Assembly: GCF_013359755.1 (NCBI RefSeq)
Contig: NZ_JABMCJ010000061.1
Location: 1 to 53,323, forward strand
Source of the DNA: Tardiphaga robiniae
Lineage (GTDB): Bacteria; Pseudomonadota; Alphaproteobacteria; Rhizobiales; Xanthobacteraceae
DNA: 53,323 nt
Direction of reading: 5' to 3'
The translations under genes and the position numbers were made by a program. The stretch's first letter is position 1. Each line of letters opens with the position of its first letter. A model generated the notes under the pieces. It was not told the DNA's origin. It worked only from the letters and a program-made list of their open reading frames with translations, and ran no database searches. Shown piece after piece: positions 26,968 to 36,817 of this stretch.

Positions 26968-27867
26968 ATGACCGAGATCAACCCGGCCACCCCCACCAAG
27001 CTTCCCAATATTTCCTTCGAGTTCTTCCCGCCGAAGACCGAGGAGATGGACCGGACCCTGTGGGACACCATTGAGCGCCTGGCGCCGCTGAACCCGTCCT
27101 TCGTGTCGGTGACCTATGGCGCCGGTGGGTCGACGCGCGAGCGCACCCACGCCACCATCGTCCGTCTGCTCAAGGAGACCGCCCTCACCCCGGCGGCGCA
27201 TCTGACCTGCGTCGGCGCGCCGAAAAGCGAAATCGACGATGTCGTAACCCGCTATCATGAGGCCGGCGTTCGCCACATCGTGGCCCTGCGCGGCGATCCG
27301 ACCACGGGCATCGGCACGGAATATATACCGCACCCCGACGGTTACAAGACCTCCGCCGATCTGGTCGCCAGCATCCGCAACCGCTATCCCGATATCGACG
27401 TCACCGTCTCCGCCTATCCGGAGAAGCATCCCGAGAGCGCCGACTTCGATGCTGACATCGATACGCTAAAGGCGAAAGTCGATGCCGGCGCGACTCGCGC
27501 CATCACCCAGGTGTTCTTCGATAACGACCTGTATTTCCGCTACCTCGACAAGGTCCGCGCCCGCGGCATCGATATCCCGGTGCTGCCCGGCATCATGCCG
27601 ATGCATAATTTCAAGCAGGCGAGAGCCTTCGTCACCCGTGCTGGCACCACAGTGCCCGACTGGCTCGCCGCCAAGTTCGACGGCCTCGATAACGATGCCG
27701 AGACACGCAAACTGGTAGCCACCACCGTGGCCGCTGGCCAAGTGCAGAAGCTCGCCAAGCAGGGCGTCTCCGATTTCCATTTCTACACGATGAACCGCGC
27801 CGATCTCGTTTTCGCCATTAGTCACCTGTTGGGCTTCCGGCCGAACGGCGCGCAGAAAGCTGCCTGA
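26968..27867 (+). CDS. metF: 5,10-methylenetetrahydrofolate reductase
   Basis: A 299-aa FAD enzyme that makes 5-methyltetrahydrofolate, the methyl donor for the methionine synthase encoded next to it. The barrel starts with [19 protein letters not shown] and shows [25 protein letters not shown] and [18 protein letters not shown], all typical of MetF. ATG 26968 has GGAG about 9 nt upstream; the open frame upstream is not MetF-like. The stop lies 4 nt before the metH start, so the two are translationally coupled. Confidence 0.95.
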   Translation: MTEINPATPTKLPNISFEFFPPKTEEMDRTLWDTIERLAPLNPSFVSVTYGAGGSTRERTHATIVRLLKETALTPAAHLTCVGAPKSEIDDVVTRYHEAGVRHIVALRGDPTTGIGTEYIPHPDGYKTSADLVASIRNRYPDIDVTVSAYPEKHPESADFDADIDTLKAKVDAGATRAITQVFFDNDLYFRYLDKVRARGIDIPVLPGIMPMHNFKQARAFVTRAGTTVPDWLAAKFDGLDNDAETRKLVATTVAAGQVQKLAKQGVSDFHFYTMNRADLVFAISHLLGFRPNGAQKAA

Positions 27868-27871
27868 TCTC

Positions 27872-30800
27872 ATGTCCGTACCCGTTTCGCCGAAGCGTAC
27901 CGAACTGCTTGCCGCCGCTGCCGAGCGCATTCTCGTGCTCGACGGTGCCATGGGCACTATGATCCAGGGTCTGCAATTCGACGAGGCCGCATTCCGCGGT
28001 GAGCGCTACAAGAATTTCCACCGCGACCTCCGCGGCAACAACGACCTGTTGATCCTGACGCAGGCCGACGCCATCGAGGACATCCACGCGCAATATCTGC
28101 GCGCCGGTGCCGACATCGTCGCCACCAACACCTTCTCCTCGACCTCGATCGCGCAGGCCGATTACGACCTGCAGGACATCGCCTATGAGATGAGCCGCGA
28201 AGGCGCGCGCCTCGCCAAGAACGCCGCGATCACCGTCGCTGCCGAGGACGGCAAGCCGCGCTTCGTCGCCGGCGCCATCGGCCCGACCAACCGCACCGCC
28301 TCGATCTCGCCGGATGTCGCCAATCCCGGCTATCGCGCGGTGACCTTCGACGACCTCCGCATCGCCTATAGCGAGCAGATCAACGGTTTGCTCGACGGCG
28401 GCGCCGACCTCCTGCTGGTTGAAACCATCTTCGACACGCTGAACGCCAAGGCGGCGCTCTATGCCATTGCCGAAATCTGCGAGGCGCGCGGCATCGACGT
28501 GCCGGTGATGATCTCCGGCACCATCACCGACAAGTCCGGTCGCCTGTTGTCCGGCCAGATGCCGGAAGCGTTCTGGAATTCGGTGAAGCACGCCAGGCCC
28601 GCCACCATCGGCTTCAACTGCGCCCTCGGCGCCGAAGACCTGCGCGCGCATATCGCCGATATCGGCCGCGTCGCCGATACCCTCGTCTGCGCCTATCCGA
28701 ATGCCGGCCTGCCCAACGAATTCGGCCAGTATGACGAGAGCCCGGAATTCATGGCGGGGCTGATCGGCGAGTTCGCTGCCAGCGGCCTCGTCAATGTGGT
28801 CGGCGGCTGCTGCGGCACCACGCCGGACCATATCGCGGCCATCGCCAAGGCCGTCGCGCCGCACAAGCCGCGCGTTGTACCGGAGATCGCACCGCTCCTG
28901 CGCCTGTCAGGTCTGGAGCCATTCGAACTGACCTCGGCGATTCCCTTCGTGAATGTCGGCGAGCGCACCAACGTCACGGGCTCCGCGAAATTCCGCAAGC
29001 TGATCACCGCCGGCGACTACACCGCCGCGCTGCAGGTGGCGCGCGACCAGGTCGAGAACGGCGCACAGGTCATCGACGTCAATATGGACGAAGGCCTGCT
29101 GGATTCCGAGGCGGCGATGGTCGAGTTCCTCCATCTCGTCGCCTCCGAGCCGGATATCGCCCGCGTCCCGGTGATGGTCGACTCGTCGAAATTCAACGTC
29201 ATCGAAGCCGGCCTGAAATGCGTTCAGGGCAAGCCGATCGTCAATTCGATCTCGATGAAGGAAGGCGTGGAGAAGTTCATCCATGAGGCCAAGATCGCGC
29301 AGCGCCATGGCGCCGCCGTGGTCGTGATGGCCTTCGACGAGGTCGGCCAGGCCGACACGTTCGCGCGCAAGACCGAGATCTGCAAACGCGCTTACGACAT
29401 TCTGGTAGGTGAGCTGAACTTCCCGCCGGAAGACATCATTTTCGATCCGAACATTTTCGCCATTGCGACCGGCCTCGAAGAGCACAATAATTACGGCGTC
29501 GACTTCATCGAGGCTACGCGCTGGATCCGCCAGAACCTGCCGCATGCCCATATTTCCGGCGGCGTCTCCAACCTCTCCTTCTCGTTCCGCGGCAACGAGC
29601 CGGTACGCGAGGCGATGCATTCGGTGTTCCTGTATCACGCCATCAAGGCGGGCATGGATATGGGCATCGTCAATGCCGGCCAGATGATCGTCTATGACGA
29701 CATCGATCCTGAACTGCGCCAGGTCTGCGAGGACGTCATCCTCAACCGCGATCCCGGCGCCTCGGAACGGCTGCTCGAACTCGCCGAGAAATTCCGCGGC
29801 CAGACCAAGCAGGCCAAGGAGCAGGATCTCACCTGGCGCGAATGGCCGGTGGAGAAGCGGCTGAGCCACGCGCTGGTGCACGGCATCACCCAATATATCG
29901 ACGAGGATACCGAAGCTGCACGCCTGACCGTGGCGCGCCCGCTGCATGTCATCGAGGGCCCGCTGATGGCCGGCATGAACATTGTCGGCGACCTGTTCGG
30001 CGACGGAAAGATGTTCCTGCCGCAGGTGGTGAAGTCGGCCCGCGTGATGAAGCAGGCGGTGGCCTACCTGATGCCGTTCATGGAGCAGGAGAAGGCCGAC
30101 AATCTCGCCGCAGGGATCACCGGGGATGGCCGCAAGAATGCCGGCAAGATCGTGCTCGCCACGGTGAAGGGCGATGTCCACGACATCGGCAAGAACATTG
30201 TCGGCATCGTGCTCCAGTGCAACAATTTCGAGGTCATCGATCTCGGCGTCATGGTGCCGGCATCGAAGATCATCGACACCGCTAAGGCCGAAGGCGCCGA
30301 CATCATCGGCTTGTCCGGCCTGATCACGCCGTCATTGGACGAGATGACGTTCCTGGCCGGCGAGATGGAACGGCAGGGTCTGAAGATGCCGCTGCTGATC
30401 GGCGGCGCGACGACCAGCCGCGTGCATACGGCGGTGAAGATCGATCCGAACTACCGCGCCGGCGCTGTGGTGCATGTCAACGATGCCAGCCGCGCCGTGG
30501 GCGTTGCCTCGTCGCTGCTGTCGCCGGAGAAGAGCGTCGCCTATGCGGCCGAGGTGCGCGCCGATTATGCGAAGATTTCTGCCGCGCATTTCCGCGCTCA
30601 GCAGGACAAGAAGCGGCTCTCGCTGATCGCAGCGCGCGCCAACGCGCATGTCGCGGACTTCAGCAAGACGGTGCGCAAGCCGACCTTCCTGGGCATCCGG
30701 ACTTTCAGCGATTATTCGCTCGAAGAGCTTGCTGCCTATATCGACTGGACGCCGTTCTTCCAGACCTGGGAACTGTCCGGCCGTTTCCCCGGCATCCTCA

Positions 30801-31711
30801 CCGACAGCGTGGTCGGCGAAGTCGCGACGTCGCTCTATGCCGATGCGCAGAAGATGCTCAAGCAGATCGTCGAGGAGAAGTGGTTCACGGCGAAGGCAAC
30901 CATCGGCTTCTGGCCGGCCAACGCCGTGGGCGACGACATCCGCCTCTATGCCGATGACACCCGCACAACCGAGATCGCGACGCTCTACACGTTGCGCCAG
31001 CAGCTCGAAAAGCGCGAGGGTCGCTTCAACGCCGCGCTTTCCGACTTCATCGCGCCGAAGACCTCGAATGTGCCGGATTATATCGGCGGCTTCGTCGTCA
31101 CCGCGGGCATCGGCGAGGATATTATCGCCGATCGCTTCAAGAACGCCAATGACGACTACTCGTCAATCTTGTGCAAGGCACTGGCCGACCGTCTCGCCGA
31201 AGCCTTTGCAGAACGCATGCATGAGCGCGTGCGCAAGGAGTTCTGGGCCTATACGCCGGACGAGAACATCTCGACCGACGACCTGATCCTGGAGAAGTAT
31301 CAGGGCATCCGCCCTGCTCCCGGCTATCCCGCACAGCCCGATCACACCGAGAAGGCGACGATCTTCAAATTGCTCGATGCGGAGAACACTGCGGGCGTAA
31401 CACTCACCGAAAGCTACGCCATGTGGCCGGGCTCGTCGGTGTCCGGGCTCTATTTCAGCCATCCCGAGAGCTATTATTTCGGCGTCGGCAAGATCGAGCG
31501 CGATCAGGTCGAGGAATATGCCGCGCGCAAGAACATGAGCGTGGCCGAGGTGGAACGTTGGCTGGCGCCGGTGCTGAACTACATTCCGGGTGCCGAGCCT
31601 GCGCCGGTCGCCGTACCCGCGCCTGCCAATGACGAACTCGCGACCCATCCGCCGGGATGTAACTGCGCGGTGCATTTGATGTATCGCGGCAAGAAGGTCG
31701 GAGCGAAGTAG
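27872..31711 (+). CDS. metH: Cobalamin-dependent methionine synthase
   Basis: A full-length 1279-aa MetH that methylates homocysteine using methylcobalamin and 5-methyltetrahydrofolate. The modules appear in order: homocysteine domain (zinc ligands Cys250, Cys313, Cys314; DGAMGTM near residue 25), pterin domain ([13 protein letters not shown] near 355), cobalamin cap and binding domains (D768-V-H770-D-I-G motif, His770 being the lower axial ligand), and the C-terminal S-adenosylmethionine reactivation domain (from about residue 930; [15 protein letters not shown]). A short extra C-terminal tail contains GCNCAVH, not part of the classical domains. Structured repeat copy A follows about 50 nt downstream. 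Confidence 0.97.
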   Translation: MSVPVSPKRTELLAAAAERILVLDGAMGTMIQGLQFDEAAFRGERYKNFHRDLRGNNDLLILTQADAIEDIHAQYLRAGADIVATNTFSSTSIAQADYDLQDIAYEMSREGARLAKNAAITVAAEDGKPRFVAGAIGPTNRTASISPDVANPGYRAVTFDDLRIAYSEQINGLLDGGADLLLVETIFDTLNAKAALYAIAEICEARGIDVPVMISGTITDKSGRLLSGQMPEAFWNSVKHARPATIGFNCALGAEDLRAHIADIGRVADTLVCAYPNAGLPNEFGQYDESPEFMAGLIGEFAASGLVNVVGGCCGTTPDHIAAIAKAVAPHKPRVVPEIAPLLRLSGLEPFELTSAIPFVNVGERTNVTGSAKFRKLITAGDYTAALQVARDQVENGAQVIDVNMDEGLLDSEAAMVEFLHLVASEPDIARVPVMVDSSKFNVIEAGLKCVQGKPIVNSISMKEGVEKFIHEAKIAQRHGAAVVVMAFDEVGQADTFARKTEICKRAYDILVGELNFPPEDIIFDPNIFAIATGLEEHNNYGVDFIEATRWIRQNLPHAHISGGVSNLSFSFRGNEPVREAMHSVFLYHAIKAGMDMGIVNAGQMIVYDDIDPELRQVCEDVILNRDPGASERLLELAEKFRGQTKQAKEQDLTWREWPVEKRLSHALVHGITQYIDEDTEAARLTVARPLHVIEGPLMAGMNIVGDLFGDGKMFLPQVVKSARVMKQAVAYLMPFMEQEKADNLAAGITGDGRKNAGKIVLATVKGDVHDIGKNIVGIVLQCNNFEVIDLGVMVPASKIIDTAKAEGADIIGLSGLITPSLDEMTFLAGEMERQGLKMPLLIGGATTSRVHTAVKIDPNYRAGAVVHVNDASRAVGVASSLLSPEKSVAYAAEVRADYAKISAAHFRAQQDKKRLSLIAARANAHVADFSKTVRKPTFLGIRTFSDYSLEELAAYIDWTPFFQTWELSGRFPGILTDSVVGEVATSLYADAQKMLKQIVEEKWFTAKATIGFWPANAVGDDIRLYADDTRTTEIATLYTLRQQLEKREGRFNAALSDFIAPKTSNVPDYIGGFVVTAGIGEDIIADRFKNANDDYSSILCKALADRLAEAFAERMHERVRKEFWAYTPDENISTDDLILEKYQGIRPAPGYPAQPDHTEKATIFKLLDAENTAGVTLTESYAMWPGSSVSGLYFSHPESYYFGVGKIERDQVEEYAARKNMSVAEVERWLAPVLNYIPGAEPAPVAVPAPANDELATHPPGCNCAVHLMYRGKKVGAK

Positions 31712-31764
31712 CGCTTTGCAAGTCGCAGGATGTGCTTGTCAAACAGCCAAGCTCTCGCATTCTC

Positions 31765-32154
31765 GCGGCGCTTGCGCGTCCGAGGTATGAGCAGTCCCCC
31801 TCAAACGATGAGGGGTGGCGGCGCGCCGTGAGGCGCAAAGGGTGGTTTTATCGCGATCCGCTCCACCGGAACGCCGGCAAGCTGCAACCGCGCAACGCCT
31901 CACGGCGCGCCACCGCGGCGATTTCTGTCCCCGGGACCGTTGTTCCGGGCAAAGGCGCAGAGCTCCGCACTCCGCTGATCCCGACGGTTTCCCGCCGTTC
32001 ACCAATGCCACGTCCAGCCAGCATGAGTGGCAGACCCCCGTAGTGGGGCCGGACGGTGACCCAAGACCTCCCGAGTGCGCGGGGTACGTCACCCCACACC
32101 CGCAGGCGCCGCATCCCTGTCCACTTCAAGACGCCTCTAGAAGCGCCCCTCGCG
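31765..32154 (+). ncRNA. Structured repeat element, copy A (candidate RNA)
   Basis: Hairpin-rich element with a second copy at 52935-53323. The core at 31918-32079 matches 53096-53257 at 156 of 162 positions without gaps. Visible helices include CCCCTC/GAGGGG (31797-31802 with 31810-31815); GCGCC-GTGA-GGCGC (31823-31836, a GNRA tetraloop); CCGG-AACG-CCGG (31866-31877); CCGCG/CGCGG (31888-31892 with 31914-31918); CCCGGGA/TTCCGGG (31930-31949); and GGGGT-ACGTC-ACCCC (32081-32095). In addition CGTCC (32011-32015) pairs with GGACG (32051-32055) around two inner hairpins, GCCA/TGGC and CCCC/GGGG, giving a three-way junction. The GNRA loop supports plus-strand transcription. The boundaries are approximate and the family is not one I can name. 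Confidence 0.6.
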
Positions 32155-32342
32155 AACGGGATAGAAGGCATATAGACCTATATAGGATTTTCGTCAATAG
32201 GGCGTGAGGGATTATTTTCTCTCTACCACCGCCGCGACGAATTCCGCTCCCGGCAAAGTTATCGTTTCAATCCCGTGGCGACGGAACGATCAGGAAGGCC
32301 GCAGCTTGTCGTATGCGCAATATTTGCGTTTGGAGGGTTGAA

Positions 32343-32591
32343 ATGAAACGTACCATGATCGCGACGGCAGCCGCGGCGCTCCTGGGTCTGGGCCTGATGC
32401 TTCCAGCGAACGCCATGCCGGTCGGTGGGCTTGCACCTGCGAGCACCGCCAGCGACATCATCCAGATTCGTGGCCATGGCGGCGGACATCACGGCATGCA
32501 CCGCGGCGGGCGTGGACATCATTACGGCTGGGGCCGCGGACGCGGCCATCATTATGGCTGGTCGCGCGGACGGCATCGCGGCTGGCGCTAA
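32343..32591 (+). CDS. Small secreted His/Gly/Arg-rich protein
   Basis: An 82-aa protein with a clear Sec signal peptide (KRTMIATAAAALLGLGLMLP, cut near ANAMP). The mature tail is rich in Gly, His, Arg and Trp with repeated GHHYGWxRGR units. Such low-complexity secreted proteins are frequent in Bradyrhizobium relatives, and their His clusters could bind metal, but no function is established. ATG 32343 has GGAGGG at 32332-32337; the frame continues 10 codons upstream without a signal peptide there. A hairpin follows immediately after the stop. Confidence 0.7.
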   Translation: MKRTMIATAAAALLGLGLMLPANAMPVGGLAPASTASDIIQIRGHGGGHHGMHRGGRGHHYGWGRGRGHHYGWSRGRHRGWR

Positions 32592-32639
32592 AATCTGATT
32601 CATCTTCGATGAATCAGATTCTAGCTTCTTCTTTTATTT
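32592..32639 (+). terminator. Hairpin with T-rich tail after the small secreted gene
   Basis: AATCTGATTCATC (32592-32604) pairs perfectly with GATGAATCAGATT (32608-32620) around a 3-nt loop, followed by a T-rich stretch (CTTCTTCTTTTATTT). It begins at the stop codon of the small secreted protein and probably ends its transcript. The same hairpin sequence type is also frequent as a repeat in Nitrobacteraceae, so it may be a repeat used as a terminator. Confidence 0.6.
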
Positions 32640-32688
32640 GAGCATGATCTTATCCGAAAACCGGTATCTACTTTTCGGGATCATGCTC
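32640..32688. repeat. Palindromic intergenic repeat (GAGCATGATC type)
   Basis: GAGCATGATC (32640-32649) pairs with GATCATGCTC (32679-32688), with an inner CCGAAAA/TTTTCGG pair. I recognise this palindrome as one of the common dispersed intergenic repeats of Rhizobiales. No gene is involved. Confidence 0.7.
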
Positions 32689-32732
32689 TAACGACCAACA
32701 GCAGGCGCGATCAACCTGACATGAACATCATG

Positions 32733-32758
32733 AAGAGCCGCCCGCACAGGCGGCTCTT
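32733..32758. terminator. Hairpin between glpK and the small secreted gene
   Basis: AAGAGCCGCC (32733-32742) pairs perfectly with GGCGGCTCTT (32749-32758) around CGCACA. It is 20 nt from the glpK stop, and on the plus strand the stem runs into TTTC. The position suggests a glpK terminator that may work in both directions; the T-run is short. Confidence 0.6.
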
Positions 32759-32777
32759 TCTGTTGGCGAGCAGGCTT

Positions 32778-34277
32778 TCAATCCTTCCCCGGATCGCTCG
32801 CCAGCACACCCTTCACCGCCTGCGCCCAGCCCTTCAGTTTTCGTGTCCGCGTGGCTTCGCTCATGGCCGGCTTGAAGCGGTGTTCGAGCCGCCAGTTGTC
32901 GGCGAATTTGGCAGGCTCCGGAAATACGCCGGCCGTGAGACCGGCGAGATAGGCAGCACCCAGCGCGGTGGTTTCCTGGATCATCGGGCGATCGACTGGT
33001 GCATTCAGCAGATCCGCGAGACGCTGCATGGTCCAGTCCGATGCGGTCATGCCGCCATCGACGCGCAGCACGACAGTCGCAGCGGAGACATCGGGCCAGT
33101 CGGCACGCATCGCCGCATAGAGATCCCTCGTCTGATAGCAGACGCTTTCCAGCGCGGCATGGGCGAGTTCGGCCGGGCCGGTGTTGCGCGTCAGTCCGAA
33201 CAGCGCTCCGCGCACATCGGGATTCCAGTAAGGCGCACCGAGGCCGACAAAGGCCGGGACCAGATAGACCGATTGCGAAGAATCGTTCTGATCAGCGAGC
33301 GGCCCGCTTTCGGCCGCGCTCTTGATGATGCCGAGCCCGTCACGCAGCCACTGCACGGCGGAGCCGGCAACGAAGATCGAACCTTCCAGCGCATAGGTCC
33401 GCACGCCGTTGAGCTGATAGGCAACCGTGGTGAGCAGCTTGTTCTTCGATTGCACCGGCGTCGTGCCGGTGTTGAGCAGCGCAAAACAGCCGGTGCCGTA
33501 AGTCGACTTGATCATGCCCGGCGCGAAACAGGCCTGCCCGATGGTTGCAGCCTGCTGATCCCCGGCAATGCCGCCGATGATGATCGTGCCACCGAACAGA
33601 TCGGTGCTGCCGAAATCCGACGAAGAGTCCTGCACCCTGGGCAGCATCGCCTTGGGCACACGCAGCAGCTTCAGCAGTTCGTCATCCCACTCGCCGGTGT
33701 GGATGTTGAAGAGCTGCGTGCGCGAGGCATTGGTGGCGTCGGTGGCATGCACCTTCCCCGCCGTCAGCCGCCACAGCAGATAGCAATCGACAGTGCCGAA
33801 CAGCAATTCGCCGCGCTCGGCGCGGTCGCGCGCGCCGGGGACATGATCGAGAATCCACGCCACTTTCGTTCCGGAGAAATACGGATCGATGATCAGGCCG
33901 GTCTTTTGCGTGATCAACGGCTCATGGCCGTCGGCTTTCATCTGCGCGCAGATCTCCGCGGTACGGCGGTCCTGCCAGACGATGGCACGGTGCACAGCCT
34001 GGCCGGTGACGCGGTCCCACACCACCACCGTCTCGCGCTGATTGGTGATGCCGATGGCGGCAATATCCTTCGCGGTAACGCCCGCCTTCGTCATGGCCTC
34101 GTGGCAAACGGCCAACGTCGAGGTCCAGATATCCTCGGGCTCATGCTCGACCCAGCCGGAGGCCGGGAAATGCTGCGGGAATTCCTGCTGCGCACTGGCC
34201 GCGATCGAGATGTCGGCGCGAAAGATCATCGCGCGCGAGGATGTGGTGCCCTGATCGATGGCCATCACGAAAGACAT
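32778..34277 (-). CDS. glpK: Glycerol kinase
   Basis: A 499-aa FGGY-family kinase that phosphorylates glycerol to glycerol 3-phosphate in the cytoplasm. The N-terminal ATPase motif [14 protein letters not shown], the substrate segment [10 protein letters not shown], the [11 protein letters not shown] phosphate loop and the C-terminal [16 protein letters not shown] all fit GlpK. The length is standard. No glpF, glpD or regulator adjoins it, so it looks monocistronic here. It is followed by a hairpin terminator. Confidence 0.95.
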   Translation of the reverse strand: MSFVMAIDQGTTSSRAMIFRADISIAASAQQEFPQHFPASGWVEHEPEDIWTSTLAVCHEAMTKAGVTAKDIAAIGITNQRETVVVWDRVTGQAVHRAIVWQDRRTAEICAQMKADGHEPLITQKTGLIIDPYFSGTKVAWILDHVPGARDRAERGELLFGTVDCYLLWRLTAGKVHATDATNASRTQLFNIHTGEWDDELLKLLRVPKAMLPRVQDSSSDFGSTDLFGGTIIIGGIAGDQQAATIGQACFAPGMIKSTYGTGCFALLNTGTTPVQSKNKLLTTVAYQLNGVRTYALEGSIFVAGSAVQWLRDGLGIIKSAAESGPLADQNDSSQSVYLVPAFVGLGAPYWNPDVRGALFGLTRNTGPAELAHAALESVCYQTRDLYAAMRADWPDVSAATVVLRVDGGMTASDWTMQRLADLLNAPVDRPMIQETTALGAAYLAGLTAGVFPEPAKFADNWRLEHRFKPAMSEATRTRKLKGWAQAVKGVLASDPGKD

Positions 34278-34368
34278 GACGTTTCTTCCCGAAAGATTGT
34301 GGTCGCGTTGTGTTGGGAGGCGCAGGCAACCGGATTAGCGCGGGCGCGTCAAGCGGCAGCGCCGGCGG

Positions 34369-35571
34369 TCAGGTCGCCGAGTCGATCATCATGACCAGAG
34401 CGGACGCGACCATCGCCAGTTCGCGCGGCAGCGTCTCGCGGGCCCGCCGCACCATGCCCTCGCCGAGCCGGCCAAAGAAACGCGCCCAGCGCTGCGCGCG
34501 CCAATACAGCGAATTCTCGACAGTGACTGAGCGCAGCTTGAACGCCTTGCCGGTGGCCCAGGCGTCGCATTCCAGCTTCAACGGATCGGCGTAATATTGC
34601 GCGATCTTGTCGGCGCCCATGCCTGAAGTCGCGAGCCAGTTCGGGATATGCACGCTGCAGAGCTGCGCGACATCGGTGAACACCTTGTCGGTGCCGGTGC
34701 CGCTGCCCGGGCACGGCGAAGCAAAGGCATCGCCAACCAGCACGACGCCAGGCTGGACCACATTGTCGCTCTCATAGAGATCGATGGGGCGGATCCTGAT
34801 ATCGCCGGATATCTTGTAGTCGCCGATCAGCGCGCGCAGTTTCGGCAGGCAGGCGTCAAGCGCCGCCTCGGGCGTCCGGCGCATCTGGCGAATCCAGGGA
34901 TCGTCGGTCTCGCGATAGACGAACAGATTGCCGCGCATCGTGTCGCCGATCGGGAACAGCGTGACATAGGCGGTGCGATGAACCGTGGTTTCCGCGAAAT
35001 AAGTGAGCGCCGGAAAGGCAAAACGTTCACGGCCGACGGGCGCGATATCGAAACCCACCGAGATCGAATGATTGGCCGAGATGACCGGGCGGCCGATATT
35101 GAGCTGATTGCGCAGGCTGACGCTGGCGCCGTTGGCGAGCACAACGAGACGCGCGGAAATCTCCTCGCCATTGGACAGGCCGATGGTCTGACGGTCATCC
35201 GATGTGGCGATCGACGTCGCCTTGGCGTGAATGGTCTCGACAGATGACGGGATCTGGCCACGCACGGTATTGACCAGCGTGTCATAGAGAAAGCCGTGCT
35301 GCTGACTGGGGCGCTTGTCGATCACGCGGCCGAAACGCGCGATCCAGATCTCGTCGTCATGGGTGGCGGCACCGAGCACCGCATCGACGAGACCTGTCTT
35401 GCGCAGCCGCTCGAGCTGGACGCCGCCGCTGATCTTCTCGCAGCGGAGTTCGGGGGGATGGACCTGATGCGGTTCGATCAGGATCGCAGACACACCGGCG
35501 CGACCGAGCATCGCCGCAGCCGTCGACCCGGCGAGGCCGCCACCAATGATCGCGATATCCGTCTGCCGCAC
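34369..35571 (-). CDS. FAD-dependent oxidoreductase
   Basis: A 400-aa flavoprotein. An N-terminal Rossmann fold (IAIIGGGLAGSTAAAMLGRAG) binds FAD, and a second FAD motif with GDAFASPCPGSGTGTDKVFTDV lies near residue 280, as in the p-hydroxybenzoate hydroxylase, geranylgeranyl reductase and halogenase superfamily. The sequence HQVHPPELRCEKISGG after the first motif is like that of geranylgeranyl-reductase-like members. The reaction is unknown. It lies 88 nt upstream of the glpK start, on the same strand, and is separated from the SDR gene by a palindromic repeat. Confidence 0.8.
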   Translation of the reverse strand: MRQTDIAIIGGGLAGSTAAAMLGRAGVSAILIEPHQVHPPELRCEKISGGVQLERLRKTGLVDAVLGAATHDDEIWIARFGRVIDKRPSQQHGFLYDTLVNTVRGQIPSSVETIHAKATSIATSDDRQTIGLSNGEEISARLVVLANGASVSLRNQLNIGRPVISANHSISVGFDIAPVGRERFAFPALTYFAETTVHRTAYVTLFPIGDTMRGNLFVYRETDDPWIRQMRRTPEAALDACLPKLRALIGDYKISGDIRIRPIDLYESDNVVQPGVVLVGDAFASPCPGSGTGTDKVFTDVAQLCSVHIPNWLATSGMGADKIAQYYADPLKLECDAWATGKAFKLRSVTVENSLYWRAQRWARFFGRLGEGMVRRARETLPRELAMVASALVMMIDSAT

Positions 35572-35679
35572 GGGAACTCTCCAGCTGCGGCTATCCGTGC
35601 GCCCGAAATGTTAAAAAACGGGAAAGGATTGAGGCAGGCGGCAAGTGGCTACCGCCGGAGGTTTGTTTCGCGGGATTTC

Positions 35680-35833
35680 TTACCCTCCCCTGCAGGGGGA
35701 GGGTCGGCGATCATCGCGCGCAGCGCGGTGAGAGGCGGCGTGGGGTGAAGCTGCGGGCGACAGCGTCTGTGGCTTCACCCCACCCCGACGAACGCTACGC
35801 GTTCGTCGACCCTCCCCCTTCAGGGGAGGGTAA
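35680..35833. repeat. BIME-like palindromic repeat
   Basis: TTACCCTCCCCTG (35680-35692) is the exact reverse complement of CAGGGGAGGGTAA (35821-35833). Inner pairs include CGTGGGGTGAAGC-like with GCTTCACCCCACCC-like arms and ACGAACGC/GCGTTCGT. It fills the gap between the SDR gene and the FAD oxidoreductase gene on the minus strand. It is probably a mobile or dispersed extragenic palindrome. Confidence 0.8.
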
Positions 35834-35838
35834 GGACG

Positions 35839-36609
35839 TCACACCGATGCGGTCGTCACGCCGCCGTCGATGACGATGGTCTGGCCGGTCATGAAGGTGG
35901 AGGAATCCGAGCCGAGATAGGCGACGGCGCCAGCGATCTCGTGGGGTTCGCCGATCCGGCGCAGCGGCGTGGTTGCGGTGCGGCGCTTGAGATTGGCCTC
36001 GTCTTCCCACAGCGCTTTCGCGAAGTCGGTCTTCACCAGCCCAGGCGCGATGCAATTGACGCGCACGCCCTTCGGTCCCCATTCGCCGGCGAGGCTGCGA
36101 CACAGGGAGAAGTCGGCAGCCTTGGAGATGCCGTAGGCGCCAATCACCGTGGACCCGCGCAGACCGCCGATGGATGAGATGATGACGACAGAGCCCTTGC
36201 CGCGCTCGGCCATTGCCGGGATCGCCTTGGCGCAGAGCCAGATGTTGCTCTTGACGTTGGAGCCCATGATCTTGTCAAAGGCCTCATCCGCAATATCGAG
36301 CAGCGGACCGTAATAGGGATTCACCGCGGCATTGCAGACCAGAATATCGATCGGGCCGTAATGTTTCACGGTGCCATCGATCAAAGCTTCGACCTCGTCG
36401 CGGCGCGAGATGTTGCAGGGAATGACATGGGCATCACCGCCATTGGCCTTGATGCCATCGACCACGGCCTGACAGGCATCGGCCTTGCGGCTGGAGACGA
36501 CGACCTTGGCACCGAGGCTGGCGAGCAATTCCGCGGAGGCCTTGCCGATGCCGCGGCTGGACCCGGTGATGACGGCGACCTTGCCGGTGAGGTCGAAGGG
36601 ATTGTTCAC
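35839..36609 (-). CDS. Short-chain dehydrogenase/reductase, last gene of the pim-type operon
   Basis: A 256-aa classical SDR. The NAD(P) motif T15-GSSRGIG22, the NAAV motif (residues 93-96), and the catalytic Tyr159 and Lys163 in YGISK are all present. In beta-oxidation operons such enzymes act as 3-hydroxyacyl-CoA or related alcohol dehydrogenases, which fits its position after the acyl-CoA dehydrogenase gene. Its position would correspond to pimE of Rhodopseudomonas palustris, but I am not certain of that gene's product and leave the symbol blank. The start is GTG 36609 preceded by AAGGAGG. Confidence 0.88.
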   Translation of the reverse strand: MNNPFDLTGKVAVITGSSRGIGKASAELLASLGAKVVVSSRKADACQAVVDGIKANGGDAHVIPCNISRRDEVEALIDGTVKHYGPIDILVCNAAVNPYYGPLLDIADEAFDKIMGSNVKSNIWLCAKAIPAMAERGKGSVVIISSIGGLRGSTVIGAYGISKAADFSLCRSLAGEWGPKGVRVNCIAPGLVKTDFAKALWEDEANLKRRTATTPLRRIGEPHEIAGAVAYLGSDSSTFMTGQTIVIDGGVTTASV

Positions 36610-36652
36610 GGGCGGCCTCCTTGTTGTTGATTGATTTTAGCGACGGCGCATT

Positions 36653-36806
36653 CCTTCTCCCCGCATGCGGGGAGAAGGTGGCTGGAATGCGCGTAGCGCG
36701 TTCGAGTCGGATGAGGGGGACTCTCCACGAGTTCATGAGCGCGTGGAGAGTCCCCCTCACCCGGATTGCTTCGCAATCCGACCTCTCCCCGCAAGCGGGG
36801 AGAGGT
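36653..36806. repeat. BIME-like palindromic repeat between pimD and the SDR gene
   Basis: Three nested or adjacent hairpins: CCTTCTCCCCGC/GCGGGGAGAAGG (36653-36678), GAGGGGGACTCTCCAC with its complement (36713-36757), and CTCTCCCCGC/GCGGGGAGAG (36784-36805). It is the same family as the element at 38013-38175 but in the opposite orientation, so the two form an inverted pair around pimD. Confidence 0.85.
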
Positions 36807-36817
36807 TAAGAGCAGAG

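Noticed and set aside
30481-31711. Frameshift or split in metH
   Set aside because: The reading frame is continuous and all modules, including the reactivation domain, are complete.
32721-34394. 557-aa plus-strand frame opposite glpK
   Set aside because: Long only because of high GC; the opposite strand encodes complete glycerol kinase with all motifs.
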